From contig CAJTRT010000006.1 in NCBI GenBank assembly GCA_910579105.1, positions 9,360 through 73,359 on the forward strand: a stretch of 64,000 bases of DNA, given 5' to 3'. The notes beneath the pieces were generated by a model. It made no database searches, had not been told where the DNA came from, and saw nothing but the letters and a program-made list of their open reading frames with translations. Both the position numbers and the translations under genes were made by a program. The DNA comes from an uncultured Muribaculaceae bacterium. GTDB taxonomy: Bacteria > Bacteroidota > Bacteroidia > Bacteroidales > Muribaculaceae. Numbering within the stretch: the stretch's first letter is position 1; every line of letters begins with the position of its first letter. Shown piece after piece: positions 42,693-50,505 of the stretch.

Positions 42693-43673
42693 ATGTCAGA
42701 AATCAAATGCATAGGCATCCTTACCTCCGGGGGCGACGCTCCCGGAATGAACGCCGCGATCCGCGCCGTCACCCGTTCGGCCATATTCAGCGGTTTCAAA
42801 GTCAAGGGTATATATCGCGGATACAAGGGTCTCATAACCGACGAGATCGTTGAGTTCTCGACCGCCAATGTCTCTAACATCATACAGCGCGGCGGCACGA
42901 TTCTCAAAACCGCCCGATGCAAGGAGTTCCAGACACCCGAGGGGCGCCAGCTCGCCTATGACACCCTACGTTCCCACGGGATCGACGCCCTGGTGGTGAT
43001 CGGTGGCGACGGTTCCCTGACGGGCGCGCGCATCTTCGCCAACGAGTTCAACTTCCCGATCATAGGCCTGCCGGGCACTATCGACAACGACCTCTACGGC
43101 ACCGACCACACCATAGGCTACGACACGGCCCTGAACACCATCATGGAGTGCGTCGACAAGATCCGCGACACGGCGACCTCGCACGAGCGCCTGTTCTTCG
43201 TGGAGGTCATGGGGCGCGACGCCGGCTTCCTCGCTCTCAACGGCGCGATCGCCGCCGGGGCCGAGGCCGCGATCATCCCGGAGATCTCCACGCAGACCGA
43301 CCAGCTCGCCGAGCTGATACAGAACGGTTTCCGCAAGAGCAAGAACTCGTCGATCGTGCTGGTGGCCGAAAGCCCCGTCACGGGGGGCGCCATGGGCATA
43401 GCCAAGCGCGTCGAGGAGGAGTACCCCGAGTACGACGTGCGCGTCTCCATCCTGGGCCACCTCCAGCGCGGCGGTTCGCCGACGGCCTGCGACCGCATCC
43501 TGGCCTCCCGCATGGGCGCGGCGGCGATCGACGCCCTGCTCGACGACCAGCGCAACGTTATGATCGGCATAAAGAACGACGAGATTGTCTACGTCCCCTT
43601 CTCGAAAGCCATCAAGAACGACAAGCCCATCAACCAGGAACTCCTGAACACCCTGCGGAGACTGTCAATATAA
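42693..43673 (+). CDS. pfkA: ATP-dependent 6-phosphofructokinase
   Basis: PfkA phosphorylates fructose 6-phosphate in glycolysis. The 326 residues show ILTSGGDAPGMNAAIRAVTR (~9-28), the ATP-site GGDGSLTGAR (~105-114) with Gly-Asp-Gly typical of ATP-using enzymes, catalytic GTIDNDLYGTDHTIGYDTA (~130-148), MGRDAGFLAL (~173-182) and GHLQRGGSPTACDR (~255-268). The length matches bacterial allosteric PFK. A TGCC-stem REP pair follows 40 nt after the stop. Confidence 0.96.
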   Translation: MSEIKCIGILTSGGDAPGMNAAIRAVTRSAIFSGFKVKGIYRGYKGLITDEIVEFSTANVSNIIQRGGTILKTARCKEFQTPEGRQLAYDTLRSHGIDALVVIGGDGSLTGARIFANEFNFPIIGLPGTIDNDLYGTDHTIGYDTALNTIMECVDKIRDTATSHERLFFVEVMGRDAGFLALNGAIAAGAEAAIIPEISTQTDQLAELIQNGFRKSKNSSIVLVAESPVTGGAMGIAKRVEEEYPEYDVRVSILGHLQRGGSPTACDRILASRMGAAAIDALLDDQRNVMIGIKNDEIVYVPFSKAIKNDKPINQELLNTLRRLSI

Positions 43674-43713
43674 CAGCCCTTTCAGCGCCAAGCAGAAAGA
43701 ACGCACATTCCTT

Positions 43714-43794
43714 GTAGGGACATGCCTTTGGCATGTCGGGATGAATCACCTGTGAACCGGGGGCTCCTTCAACGTGCCAAAGGCACGTCCCTAC
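43714..43794. repeat. REP pair with TGCC stems
   Basis: GTAGGGACATGCCTTTGGCA (from 43714) and, inverted, ACGTGCCAAAGGCACG then TCCCTAC (43772-43794), heads outside. The layout and the two arms are nearly identical to the pair at 33353-33428. Confidence 0.8.
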
Positions 43795-43859
43795 ATAAAG
43801 GCGCAAAATACTTTCAGTCTGCGTTATAACAGCGTTAAACAACACTGCCTAAGTAACAT

Positions 43860-45650
43860 ATGTCAATAGACCAGATTATCGCAGAAGGCACAGCCAAGGC
43901 CGTAAAGGCTCTCTATGGCGTTGATGCCGATCCCTCCTCGATTGTTCCCCAGGCTACCCGGAAGGAGTTCGAGGGGAACCTTACCGTAGTTGTCTTCCCC
44001 TGGGTGAAGGCCGCCCGCAAGGCTCCCGAGGCTGTCGGGACGGAAATCGGACAGTGGCTCGCGGAAAACGAGCCGGCGGTTGCCCGCTTCAACACCGTCA
44101 AGGGGTTCCTGAACATCGTGGTGGAGCCGACTTACTGGAACAAGGTGCTGGGCCACATAGCCGCCACCCCGGACTACGGAATGGCCCCCGTCACCGACGC
44201 GTCGCCGCTGGTGATGGTGGAGTACTCCTCGCCAAACACCAACAAGCCCCTCCACCTGGGCCACGTCCGCAACAACCTGCTTGGCTACTCGCTGAGCCGC
44301 ATCCTCGAGGCGTGCGGCAACAGGGTGGTCAAGACCAACATCGTCAACGACCGCGGCATACACATCTGCAAGTCGATGCTCGCCTGGCAGAAGTGGGGCG
44401 ACGGAGCCACCCCCGAGTCGACCGGCAAGAAGGGCGACCATCTGATCGGCGATTTCTATGTGCTTTTCGACAAGCATTACCGCGCCGAGGTCAAGGAGAT
44501 CGCCGAGCGCGAGAACATCCCCGCCGAGGAGGCCGAGAAGCGCTCGACGCTGATGGCCGAGGCCCGCGACATGCTGCGCCGCTGGGAGGCCGGCGACCCG
44601 GAGACGCGGGCCCTCTGGGAGCGTATGAACTCCTGGGTGTACGCCGGCTTCGACCAGACCTACAAGCGCCTCGGCGTTGACTTCGACAAAATATATTACG
44701 AGAGCCAGACCTACCTCGAGGGTAAGGAGAAGGTGCTCGAAGGGCTCGAGAAAGGGCTGATGTACCGCAAGGAGGACGGCTCCGTGTGGGCCGACCTCAC
44801 CGCCGAGGGGCTTGACCACAAGCTGCTCCTCCGCGCCGACGGCACCTCGGTCTACATGACCCAGGACATCGGCACCGCCAAGCTCCGCTTCCGCGACTAT
44901 CCGATCGACCGCATGATCTACGTTGTGGGCAACGAGCAGAACTACCACTTCCAGGTGCTGTCGCTGCTGCTCGACCGCCTCGGTTTCAAGTGGGGCAAGG
45001 ACCTGGTGCACTTCTCCTACGGCATGGTGGAGCTTCCCGAGGGCAAGATGAAGAGCCGCGAGGGGACCGTGGTGGATGCCGACGACCTCATGGAGGAGAT
45101 GGTCTCCGGGGCCCGCGAGGTATCCCGCGAGATGGACAAGCTCCAGGGTCTCAGCGAGGAAGAGGTGGCCGAGATTGCCGAGACCGTCGGCATGGGCGCG
45201 CTGAAATACTTCCTTCTGAAGGTCGACCCCCGCAAGAACATGCTCTTCAACCCCAAGGAGTCGATCGACTTCAACGGCAACACGGGGCCGTTCATCCAGT
45301 ACACCTACGCCCGCATCCGCTCGGTGCTCCGCAAGGCCGCCGAGAAGGGGTTCGCCATAGGGGACTACTCGAAAGTGGCCCCCAACGACAAGGAGATAGC
45401 CCTGATACAGGCGCTGGCCGATTTCCCCGCCATTGTGCGGGAGGCCGGCCGCTCGTTCTCCCCGGCGCTGATTGCGAACTACGCCTACGACCTGGTGAAG
45501 CAGTTCAACCAGTTCTACCACGACTACACCATCCTGGGCGAGGAGGACGAGCAGACGCGCTCGCTGCGCCTGGCGCTCTGCGACCAGACCTCGCGGGTGG
45601 TGAAGGCGGCGATGGGGCTGCTCGGGATCGCTGTGCCGGAACGGATGTAA
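43860..45650 (+). CDS. argS: Arginine-tRNA ligase
   Basis: This class I synthetase charges tRNA-Arg. The 596 residues have the N-terminal Add-1 domain, the HIGH-type motif SSPNTNKPLHLGHVRNN (~122-138), the KMSKS equivalent GKMKSREGTVVDADD (~394-408) and the all-helical DALR anticodon-binding domain (GPFIQYTYARIRSVLRKA onwards, ~477-596). Upstream lies a REP pair. Structured repeat copy C begins 25 nt after the stop. Confidence 0.97.
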   Translation: MSIDQIIAEGTAKAVKALYGVDADPSSIVPQATRKEFEGNLTVVVFPWVKAARKAPEAVGTEIGQWLAENEPAVARFNTVKGFLNIVVEPTYWNKVLGHIAATPDYGMAPVTDASPLVMVEYSSPNTNKPLHLGHVRNNLLGYSLSRILEACGNRVVKTNIVNDRGIHICKSMLAWQKWGDGATPESTGKKGDHLIGDFYVLFDKHYRAEVKEIAERENIPAEEAEKRSTLMAEARDMLRRWEAGDPETRALWERMNSWVYAGFDQTYKRLGVDFDKIYYESQTYLEGKEKVLEGLEKGLMYRKEDGSVWADLTAEGLDHKLLLRADGTSVYMTQDIGTAKLRFRDYPIDRMIYVVGNEQNYHFQVLSLLLDRLGFKWGKDLVHFSYGMVELPEGKMKSREGTVVDADDLMEEMVSGAREVSREMDKLQGLSEEEVAEIAETVGMGALKYFLLKVDPRKNMLFNPKESIDFNGNTGPFIQYTYARIRSVLRKAAEKGFAIGDYSKVAPNDKEIALIQALADFPAIVREAGRSFSPALIANYAYDLVKQFNQFYHDYTILGEEDEQTRSLRLALCDQTSRVVKAAMGLLGIAVPERM

Positions 45651-45675
45651 GCCCGTTCGTTCGTCGGGCTGTGAT

Positions 45676-45776
45676 AGCGGACCGTCTGGGTCGTCGCCGC
45701 AGGCACTCGGCTTCGGTCACGGTCCTGAGACCGCTCCCGACAGCCTCGGCCTCCGGCTCCTACCATCCGGACCACT
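45676..45776 (+). ncRNA. Structured 3'-proximal repeat element, copy C
   Basis: Stem GCCGCAGGC/GCCTCCGGC (45696-45704 with 45749-45757, one mismatch), hairpin CGGTC-CTGA-GACCG (45720-45733) and outer stem AGCGG/CCACT with one mismatch. It lies 25 nt after the argS stop in sense orientation. Confidence 0.77.
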
Positions 45777-45843
45777 CTGACAGCCCTCCCCGCCATCCGG
45801 GCGGAATGTGGTGCTGCCTTTGCTTTAACGGGGTTAGCCTTAT

Positions 45844-45878
45844 GTAGGGACGCAACAAGCCGATTGTTATTGCGTCAT
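45844..45878 (+). repeat. Divergent REP with GCAACAA stem
   Basis: GTAGGGACGCAACAA, a loop, then TTGTTATTGCGTC: it has the same GTAGGGAC head as the other REPs but an unrelated AT-rich stem. A single copy lies between argS and the BI-1 gene. Confidence 0.55.
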
Positions 45879-45949
45879 CTGAATCGCCGGGGCTGAACTT
45901 CCGAACCTGTGATTTTGTATTAAATGTTGAATTAAACAAGTTTAAGAAT

Positions 45950-46669
45950 ATGAGTTATTATCAGACTGACTATTACGACGGACGCAACCCGCAGTCGCTC
46001 GACGCGAAGGTATCGAGCGTGATGAAGTCGGTTTACGTCAAGATGTTCCTGGCGCTCCTTGTGACCGCCGCCACCGCCTGGCTCGCTTCCGCCTGGGGCA
46101 CCGAGGCCAACGTGGCCTACTATATCGCGACCCACACATGGGTCTACTGGGGCCTGGCCATCTTCGAGCTCGGGCTGGTGTTCTTCATCACCGCGCGCCT
46201 CAACAAGCTCTCACCGGCAATGTCTACGGGGCTGTTCTACCTTTTCGCGATCGTCAACGGCCTGACGCTGTCGATTATCTTCCTGGCTTTCAGCTTTGCC
46301 AGCATCTTCAAGACTTTCCTGATCACCGCCGGTGTGTTCGGCGCTATGAGCGTCTACGGCTATTTCACCAACCGCGACCTGACGAAGATCGGCTCGCTGC
46401 TCTATATGGCGCTCTTCGGGCTGATCATCCTCTGCGTTGTCAACATGTTCTGGGCCAACTCTACCCTCGACTGGATTGTCAGCGGTCTGGGAGTGCTGAT
46501 CTTTATCGGCCTCACAGCCTGGGACACGCAGAAAATCAAGCAGATGACCCAGCAGTATCCCGCCATGGCCGACGGCCGCCTGGCCACCTGGGGCGCGCTG
46601 AGCCTCTACCTGGACTTCATCAACCTGTTCCTCTACCTGCTCCGCTTCTTCGGGAGCAGCCGCGATTGA
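45950..46669 (+). CDS. Bax inhibitor-1 / YccA family membrane protein
   Basis: The 239-residue inner-membrane protein has seven predicted helices (e.g. MFLALLVTAATAWLASAW, YFTNRD loop, IVSGLGVLIFIGLTAWDTQK). The BI-1 signature region GLTAWDTQKIKQMTQQYP sits near residue 188 and the C-terminus ends in the usual ALSLYLDFINLFLYLLRFFG. Bacterial homologues act as calcium leak channels or modulate FtsH. It is monocistronic by context: structured repeat copies C and D flank it on both sides. Confidence 0.93.
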   Translation: MSYYQTDYYDGRNPQSLDAKVSSVMKSVYVKMFLALLVTAATAWLASAWGTEANVAYYIATHTWVYWGLAIFELGLVFFITARLNKLSPAMSTGLFYLFAIVNGLTLSIIFLAFSFASIFKTFLITAGVFGAMSVYGYFTNRDLTKIGSLLYMALFGLIILCVVNMFWANSTLDWIVSGLGVLIFIGLTAWDTQKIKQMTQQYPAMADGRLATWGALSLYLDFINLFLYLLRFFGSSRD

Positions 46670-46679
46670 GGGGCGTGAT

Positions 46680-46780
46680 AGCGGCCCGTCTGGGTCGTCG
46701 CCGCGGGCACTCGGCTTCGGTCACGGTCCTGAGACCGCTCCCGTCAGCCTCGGCCCGTGGCTCCTACCATCCGGACCACT
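46680..46780 (+). ncRNA. Structured 3'-proximal repeat element, copy D
   Basis: Stem GCCGCGGGC/GCCCGTGGC (46700-46708 with 46753-46761, one G-T pair), hairpin CGGTC-CTGA-GACCG (46724-46737), outer stem AGCGG/CCACT with one mismatch (46680-46684 with 46776-46780). It starts 10 nt after the BI-1 stop. Confidence 0.78.
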
Positions 46781-46795
46781 CTGACGCCCCTCCGC

Positions 46796-46880
46796 CATCC
46801 GGGAGGACGTTCCTCAGCCATCCGGGTGGAAAGTTCCTCAGTCCTCCGGGAGGAAGGTCTATCAGTCCTTCATCCGGGAG
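46796..46880 (+). repeat. About 24-nt tandem repeat, 3.5 copies
   Basis: Degenerate copies of CATCCGGGAGGAAGTTCCTC(AG) follow structured element D directly. Each holds the small palindrome TCCGGGAGGA. A CATCCGGG word also appears after copies A and C (CCCATCCGGG and GCCATCCGGG), so it may be part of the element's 3' flank. Confidence 0.65.
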
Positions 46881-46919
46881 AGAACTGGTTCCCGCGGATG
46901 GTATTGAATGAATTCAAAC

Positions 46920-47000
46920 GTAGGGACGCACGGCCCGTGCGTCCGCATTTCCAGGTTGATTCCCATCTGGTTGGCGGACGCACGGGCCGTGCGTCCCTAC
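46920..47000. repeat. REP pair with GCACGG stems
   Basis: GTAGGGACGCACGGCCCGTG then CGTCCG (46920-46945) and its inverted partner (46974-47000), heads outside. The right arm is also the start of the 119-nt direct repeat shared with 47861. Confidence 0.8.
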
Positions 47001-47089
47001 GTTGGTGTGGAGGGCTCGCGCGCCGTGTCAGGGGCGGGACGGGAGGCGTAGGGGCGGTCGAGGAGGTGGAAGCAGTGTTGGTGGCAGCC
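46971..47089 (-). pseudogene. Relic of the 3' end of a licD-family gene
   Basis: The segment is a diverged direct repeat of 47861-47994, which holds the 3' end of the intact licD-like gene and its downstream REP. Read on the minus strand it gives CHQHCFHLLDRPYASRPAP, against RHQHRFHLLDLDHPYASHPA in the intact gene. A 6-nt in-frame deletion and a 10-nt frameshifting deletion remove the normal stop. The rest of the gene is absent: immediately upstream (higher coordinates) lies the AT-rich two-gene island. A second licD copy was therefore probably displaced or truncated by the island. Confidence 0.7.
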
Positions 47090-47106
47090 TTGAATATGGC
47101 GTGCTA

Positions 47107-47601
47107 TTAAAAGGAGTATTTATGGGATAGGTGTTCTATGACAAGATGGATGACGGGTGCGTGTTTTATTCGATAGAATACACGAGCAAAAGTCTGGTAG
47201 CCTTGAGGCCCAACAATAATATCTCTTGATTCTATACCCATAGCGGTTAACTTGGGGATTTTACGTTGGTAAAAATATTCAAACAGGCTCCATCTGTATT
47301 GCTCGGAGGTCATATCAGAGTGATGTGTTTCCAAGGGCTCTGTTGAGCAGATGAACGAGAACACCGCATTATGAAAAATGGAGAATTGTTCGATCAACCA
47401 GTGGCACATCTTAAAGAACGCGCATAAGCTCAGCGGCATATCAAGATTTAGTTTGTTTATCGCGATATCCGCAATATCCAAATCCGCAAATTCGGTAGGG
47501 ATTTGAAATGTGCCTACTTTATCGTTGTCTTCATAAAAACTGAGGACAACCACTAAATGATTGCCCTCATTATCGGGAATGATAGTTTCTATCGACTCCA
47601 T
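47107..47601 (-). CDS. Hypothetical protein of an AT-rich island (possible toxin-antitoxin or defence component)
   Basis: The 164-residue cytosolic protein begins MESIETIIPDNEGNHLVVVL and ends HKYSF. A beta-rich start, a helical centre (LSLCAFFKMCHWLIEQFSIF) and a C-terminal strand/helix region (IIVGPQGYQTFARVFYRIKH) are visible. No family recognised. Its base composition is visibly more AT-rich than any neighbour, suggesting transfer. Its start overlaps the end of the upstream small ORF by 32 nt, and both share a consensus promoter at 47754. Confidence 0.6.
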   Translation of the reverse strand: MESIETIIPDNEGNHLVVVLSFYEDNDKVGTFQIPTEFADLDIADIAINKLNLDMPLSLCAFFKMCHWLIEQFSIFHNAVFSFICSTEPLETHHSDMTSEQYRWSLFEYFYQRKIPKLTAMGIESRDIIVGPQGYQTFARVFYRIKHAPVIHLVIEHLSHKYSF

Positions 47602-47734
47602 TACCGTTAATTAGTTTACGGTATTTATCACAAATTTTTTTCATGCGCTCCTTCTTTTGCTGTTGCGCTTTCTCTATGAAAGCGACCAACTCCCTGGAAG
47701 GATTGGGAATTCTGATAGTGTTTGTCGTCTCCAT
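47570..47734 (-). CDS. Small basic protein (54 aa) preceding the island gene
   Basis: The ATG at 47734 opens a 54-codon frame: METTNTIRIPNPSRELVAFI, then EKAQQQKKERMKKICDKYRK and a short tail. A strand-like TIRIP start followed by a Lys-rich helix suggests a DNA-binding or antitoxin-like small protein. Family membership is not established. It overlaps the next gene by 32 nt, as many toxin-antitoxin pairs do, and is 20 nt downstream of a consensus -7 box. Confidence 0.6.
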   Translation of the reverse strand: METTNTIRIPNPSRELVAFIEKAQQQKKERMKKICDKYRKLINGNGVDRNYHSR

Positions 47735-47753
47735 ATTCTAAGTGTTTATACAG

Positions 47754-47784
47754 CAAAGTTAAGTCAATTGTTTTGATTATGCAA
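47754..47784 (-). promoter_or_regulatory. Minus-strand promoter of the AT-rich island
   Basis: On the minus strand TTG (47784-47782), a 20-nt spacer and TAACTTTG (47761-47754) match the consensus. The island thus carries its own promoter, oriented into the two-gene unit. Confidence 0.72.
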
Positions 47785-47860
47785 CTTTTGCGAGTGCTAA
47801 TAATCATGTTGTTCAAAAGATTAACACTTATCTTGGCTTTTTAGTTTTACACAAGGCGAG

Positions 47861-47994
47861 TTGGCGGACGCACGGGCCGTGCGTCCCTACGTTGGTGTGG
47901 AGGGCTCGGGCGGCGTGTCAGGGGCGGGGCACGGCGGGATGGGAGGCGTAGGGGTGGTCGAGGTCCAGGAGGTGGAAGCGGTGCTGGTGGCGGC
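47861..47994. repeat. Direct repeat (intact copy) of the licD 3' end and REP
   Basis: The REP (47863-47890) followed by GTTGGTGTGGAGGGCTCG and the licD stop region repeats 46971-47089 with high identity over the first ~75 nt. The two copies bracket the AT-rich island like recombination arms. Confidence 0.75.
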
Positions 47995-48739
47995 GGTCGG
48001 CGGGGGGGAGGGCCATGTAGTCGCCGTAGGTGTGGGCGAGGTATTTCTCCGGCTCGGCGAAGGTCATGAAGGGGATTCCTTCGAAGAGGATCTCGCGTGC
48101 GGGCTCGACCCACTCTTTGGGGATGGCGCCGCGGGCGCCGTTGTCGTGCTCGACCACTGAGGGGGAGGTTTCGTAGGGGTATTCGCGGAAGATTTGTTGC
48201 AGCTTTTCGTGGAGGCCGCGCCGGGTGAAGAGGCGTCGGGTGAGCAGCGGCGCCCAGCTCGATGGGCCGCGGCCGTGGCGGTAGGGGTCGCGGTAGATGA
48301 GGTAGAGTGCGCGGCGGTAGAACTTGTAGCGGGCGAAGTGTGAGCGTCGCGCGGGGGCGCTGTCGGTCATGCCGTCGAGTGGGAACACGTCGATGTAGAT
48401 GCCTCCGAGGTAGCCGAAGTGCTTGCTTTCGACGAGGGTTGTGCCGGCGTCCTGTATCTTGCCGAACGGGAATGGATAGTCGGGGTCGTTCTCGGGACCG
48501 ATCATCTCGAGGTGCGGGGGGAGCCACTCCTTCCAGTGCTTCACCAGCCGGTCGTAGTCGGGTCGGGGCATGGCTATGTCGAGGTCGTCGTCCCAGGGGA
48601 TGAATCCTCCGTGGCGCACGGCTCCGAGGAGCGTTCCGGCGATTATGTAGTATCTGAGGCCGCGCTGGCGGCATGCGGCGTCGACTGCTTGCAGGATTTT
48701 GAGCAACCGCAGTTGCAGGGGGCGTATCTCGTAGTCCAT
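47918..48739 (-). CDS. LicD/fukutin-family phosphotransferase-like protein
   Basis: LicD-family proteins transfer phosphocholine or related groups to surface glycans. The 273-residue protein has the family's nucleotidyltransferase-like core: YYIIAGTLLGAVRHGGFIPW (~30-49) and DDDLDIAMPRPDYDRL (~50-65) with catalytic Asp residues, then GGIYIDVFPLDGM (~112-124). It sits 10 nt after the stop of an ArnT-like glycosyltransferase gene on the same strand, suggesting a two-gene surface-modification operon. The acceptor is unknown. Confidence 0.88.
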   Translation of the reverse strand: MDYEIRPLQLRLLKILQAVDAACRQRGLRYYIIAGTLLGAVRHGGFIPWDDDLDIAMPRPDYDRLVKHWKEWLPPHLEMIGPENDPDYPFPFGKIQDAGTTLVESKHFGYLGGIYIDVFPLDGMTDSAPARRSHFARYKFYRRALYLIYRDPYRHGRGPSSWAPLLTRRLFTRRGLHEKLQQIFREYPYETSPSVVEHDNGARGAIPKEWVEPAREILFEGIPFMTFAEPEKYLAHTYGDYMALPPADRRHQHRFHLLDLDHPYASHPAVPRP

Positions 48740-48749
48740 ATGGGGGATG

Positions 48750-50471
48750 TCAGAGGGTGAGCGGGTTGAGGCGGTAGACGAGCACGGGGGACCGCAGGTC
48801 GGAGCTGCGGCGCGGCCAGCGCATCACGACGCGCCGCGGCAGGTCGGCGGGGAGCATGCGGTTGAAGGCGGCGGAGTCGCGGCGCGCCACCAGCACGAGG
48901 CCCTGCGAGGGGGTGTGGCGTGCCACGCGGGCGCTGTCGAGGACGGTCATGCCGTCGGCGGTGTAGAAGTTTACCTGGTAGAAGCGGAGCATGCGGTCGT
49001 CAACGTAGCTGTAAAGCGGCTCTCCGGGGAGCGCCCTCGCGGCCACGGCCTGTGCCAGGGGGTAGTCGCTCTTTGGGTTGAGCGCGGCGGGCTGTATGGC
49101 CGCGGAGAAGACCCAGTAGATGAGCATTACGTCGATCATCGTCCACTGCGCGATCTGCCGGTTCTGCCCGCGGGCCATCACCTTGATGGTGGAGCAGCAT
49201 ACCATCAGGCAGAGGCAGCAGGCCATGGGGGCTGCGAAGTCCGCGCCGAGCATCCTTAGCTCGCCCAGGGAGGCGTCGACCGCCGGGTGTGAGGCCCAGG
49301 CAGGGAGCCATCCGAAAAGGGCGCAGAGGAGCAGCAGTGGCACGATGGTGCCCAGCAGCGCGATGATCCAGCCGAAGGCTTTGAGAATGCGGGTGGTCTT
49401 TCCGGCGAGCCAGCGGATGTAGAACGCGAGCCAGTAGGCCAGGAAGGGGTACATGGGTAGCAGGTACACTCCGCGCTTGCTCTGGGGGACGCAGTAGAAC
49501 ATGAACACCACCAGGCAGGCGCAGAGCGCCAGCAGCCCGGCGGGGTCGTCGTTGACGAGGTCGCGCCATTTGAGTTTCAGGATTCCGTAGCGGAACTTGC
49601 GCCAGGCGAAGAGCGAGATGAGCGCCAGCAGGGTCCAGGGGGCCATTCCGGCGGGGAGCATGGCGAAGTAGTACCATATGCCGTTCTTGTGGGAGTCATA
49701 TGACATCTGCCCGGTGAAGCGGCCGAAATTTTCCTCCAACACCAGTCGGAGGAACTCCTCGCCTCCCTGGCGGTAGGCGAGGAGATACCATAGGGCCGGC
49801 AGTAGCAATGAGAGGAGGCCGCTGAGTGCCAGCGTTATGAACGTGTGCCAGAAGGGGTCGCGCTGCAAGAGCCTCCAAAGGCCTATCACGAGGCAGGGGA
49901 TGAGCATCCCGACGGGGCCTTTCGTCAGCACGGCGAGCGACATCATCAGTATGCCGGTCCAGGGGAGCTGCCAGCGTCCCGGCTGGCGCTCCCAGTGGCG
50001 CGCCATGGCGAGTATGGCCAGCACGGTGAAGCAGCACAGGAGCATGTCGACACGGCAGGATGTCGCGGCGCGGTGTACCTCGAAGGCGGTCATCGTTATG
50101 AAGGCGGTGACCGTTCCGAGACCGACTGTGGCGCGACGGCAGTAGAAGCGGAACACGCATATAATCATCGCCGTGGCGGCGAGGGCCGAGGGGAGGCGGC
50201 TGAGATATTCCGTGACGTGCCCCCCGTTGAGCCATCCGAGCGCGGCGATGATCCAGGCGAGCATGGGTGGCTTGTATGGGATGTCGTCACCGACGCTCAC
50301 GGGGAGTATCCAGTTTCCCTGCTGGAGCATCGAAAGGGCCACCACGGCCTCTCTCGGTTCCCCTTTGGAGTAGAAAAGCGTCTGGCCGAGGAAGGCCGCG
50401 AACGTGACAAGGAGCAACCCGGCGAGCGCCAGGGTTGCCCCGTTGAAGGAGATTCCTACGGAACGTCTCAT
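48750..50471 (-). CDS. ArnT-like GT-C glycosyltransferase (GT39/GT83 type)
   Basis: The 573-residue polytopic inner-membrane protein has about 11-12 helices. The first periplasmic loop carries YSKGEPREAVVALSMLQQGN (~32-51), where GT-C enzymes place the catalytic acidic residue, followed by YKPPMLAWIIAALGW. Such proteins move sugars from polyprenyl-phosphate donors to lipid A, glycans or proteins. The C-terminal ~120 residues form a soluble domain. It is coupled to licD. Donor and acceptor cannot be read from sequence. Confidence 0.88.
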   Translation of the reverse strand: MRRSVGISFNGATLALAGLLLVTFAAFLGQTLFYSKGEPREAVVALSMLQQGNWILPVSVGDDIPYKPPMLAWIIAALGWLNGGHVTEYLSRLPSALAATAMIICVFRFYCRRATVGLGTVTAFITMTAFEVHRAATSCRVDMLLCCFTVLAILAMARHWERQPGRWQLPWTGILMMSLAVLTKGPVGMLIPCLVIGLWRLLQRDPFWHTFITLALSGLLSLLLPALWYLLAYRQGGEEFLRLVLEENFGRFTGQMSYDSHKNGIWYYFAMLPAGMAPWTLLALISLFAWRKFRYGILKLKWRDLVNDDPAGLLALCACLVVFMFYCVPQSKRGVYLLPMYPFLAYWLAFYIRWLAGKTTRILKAFGWIIALLGTIVPLLLLCALFGWLPAWASHPAVDASLGELRMLGADFAAPMACCLCLMVCCSTIKVMARGQNRQIAQWTMIDVMLIYWVFSAAIQPAALNPKSDYPLAQAVAARALPGEPLYSYVDDRMLRFYQVNFYTADGMTVLDSARVARHTPSQGLVLVARRDSAAFNRMLPADLPRRVVMRWPRRSSDLRSPVLVYRLNPLTL

Positions 50472-50505
50472 TTACAGATAGTTGAAACTTGATGTTATGA
50501 CACCC

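Noticed and set aside
46796..46880. CRISPR-like tandem array
   Set aside because: Units are contiguous with no unique spacers, degenerate, and there are no cas genes.
46138..46911. Plus-strand frame through the BI-1 gene and structured element D
   Set aside because: It is an out-of-frame shadow of the BI-1 gene. Similar peptides (GRRRGHSASVTVLRPLP) appear only because the structured element has several copies; the changes conserve base pairing, not codons.
47628..47816. 62-codon minus-strand frame upstream of the island gene
   Set aside because: It would start upstream of the consensus promoter. The 54-codon frame at 47570-47734 fits the promoter and overlap better.
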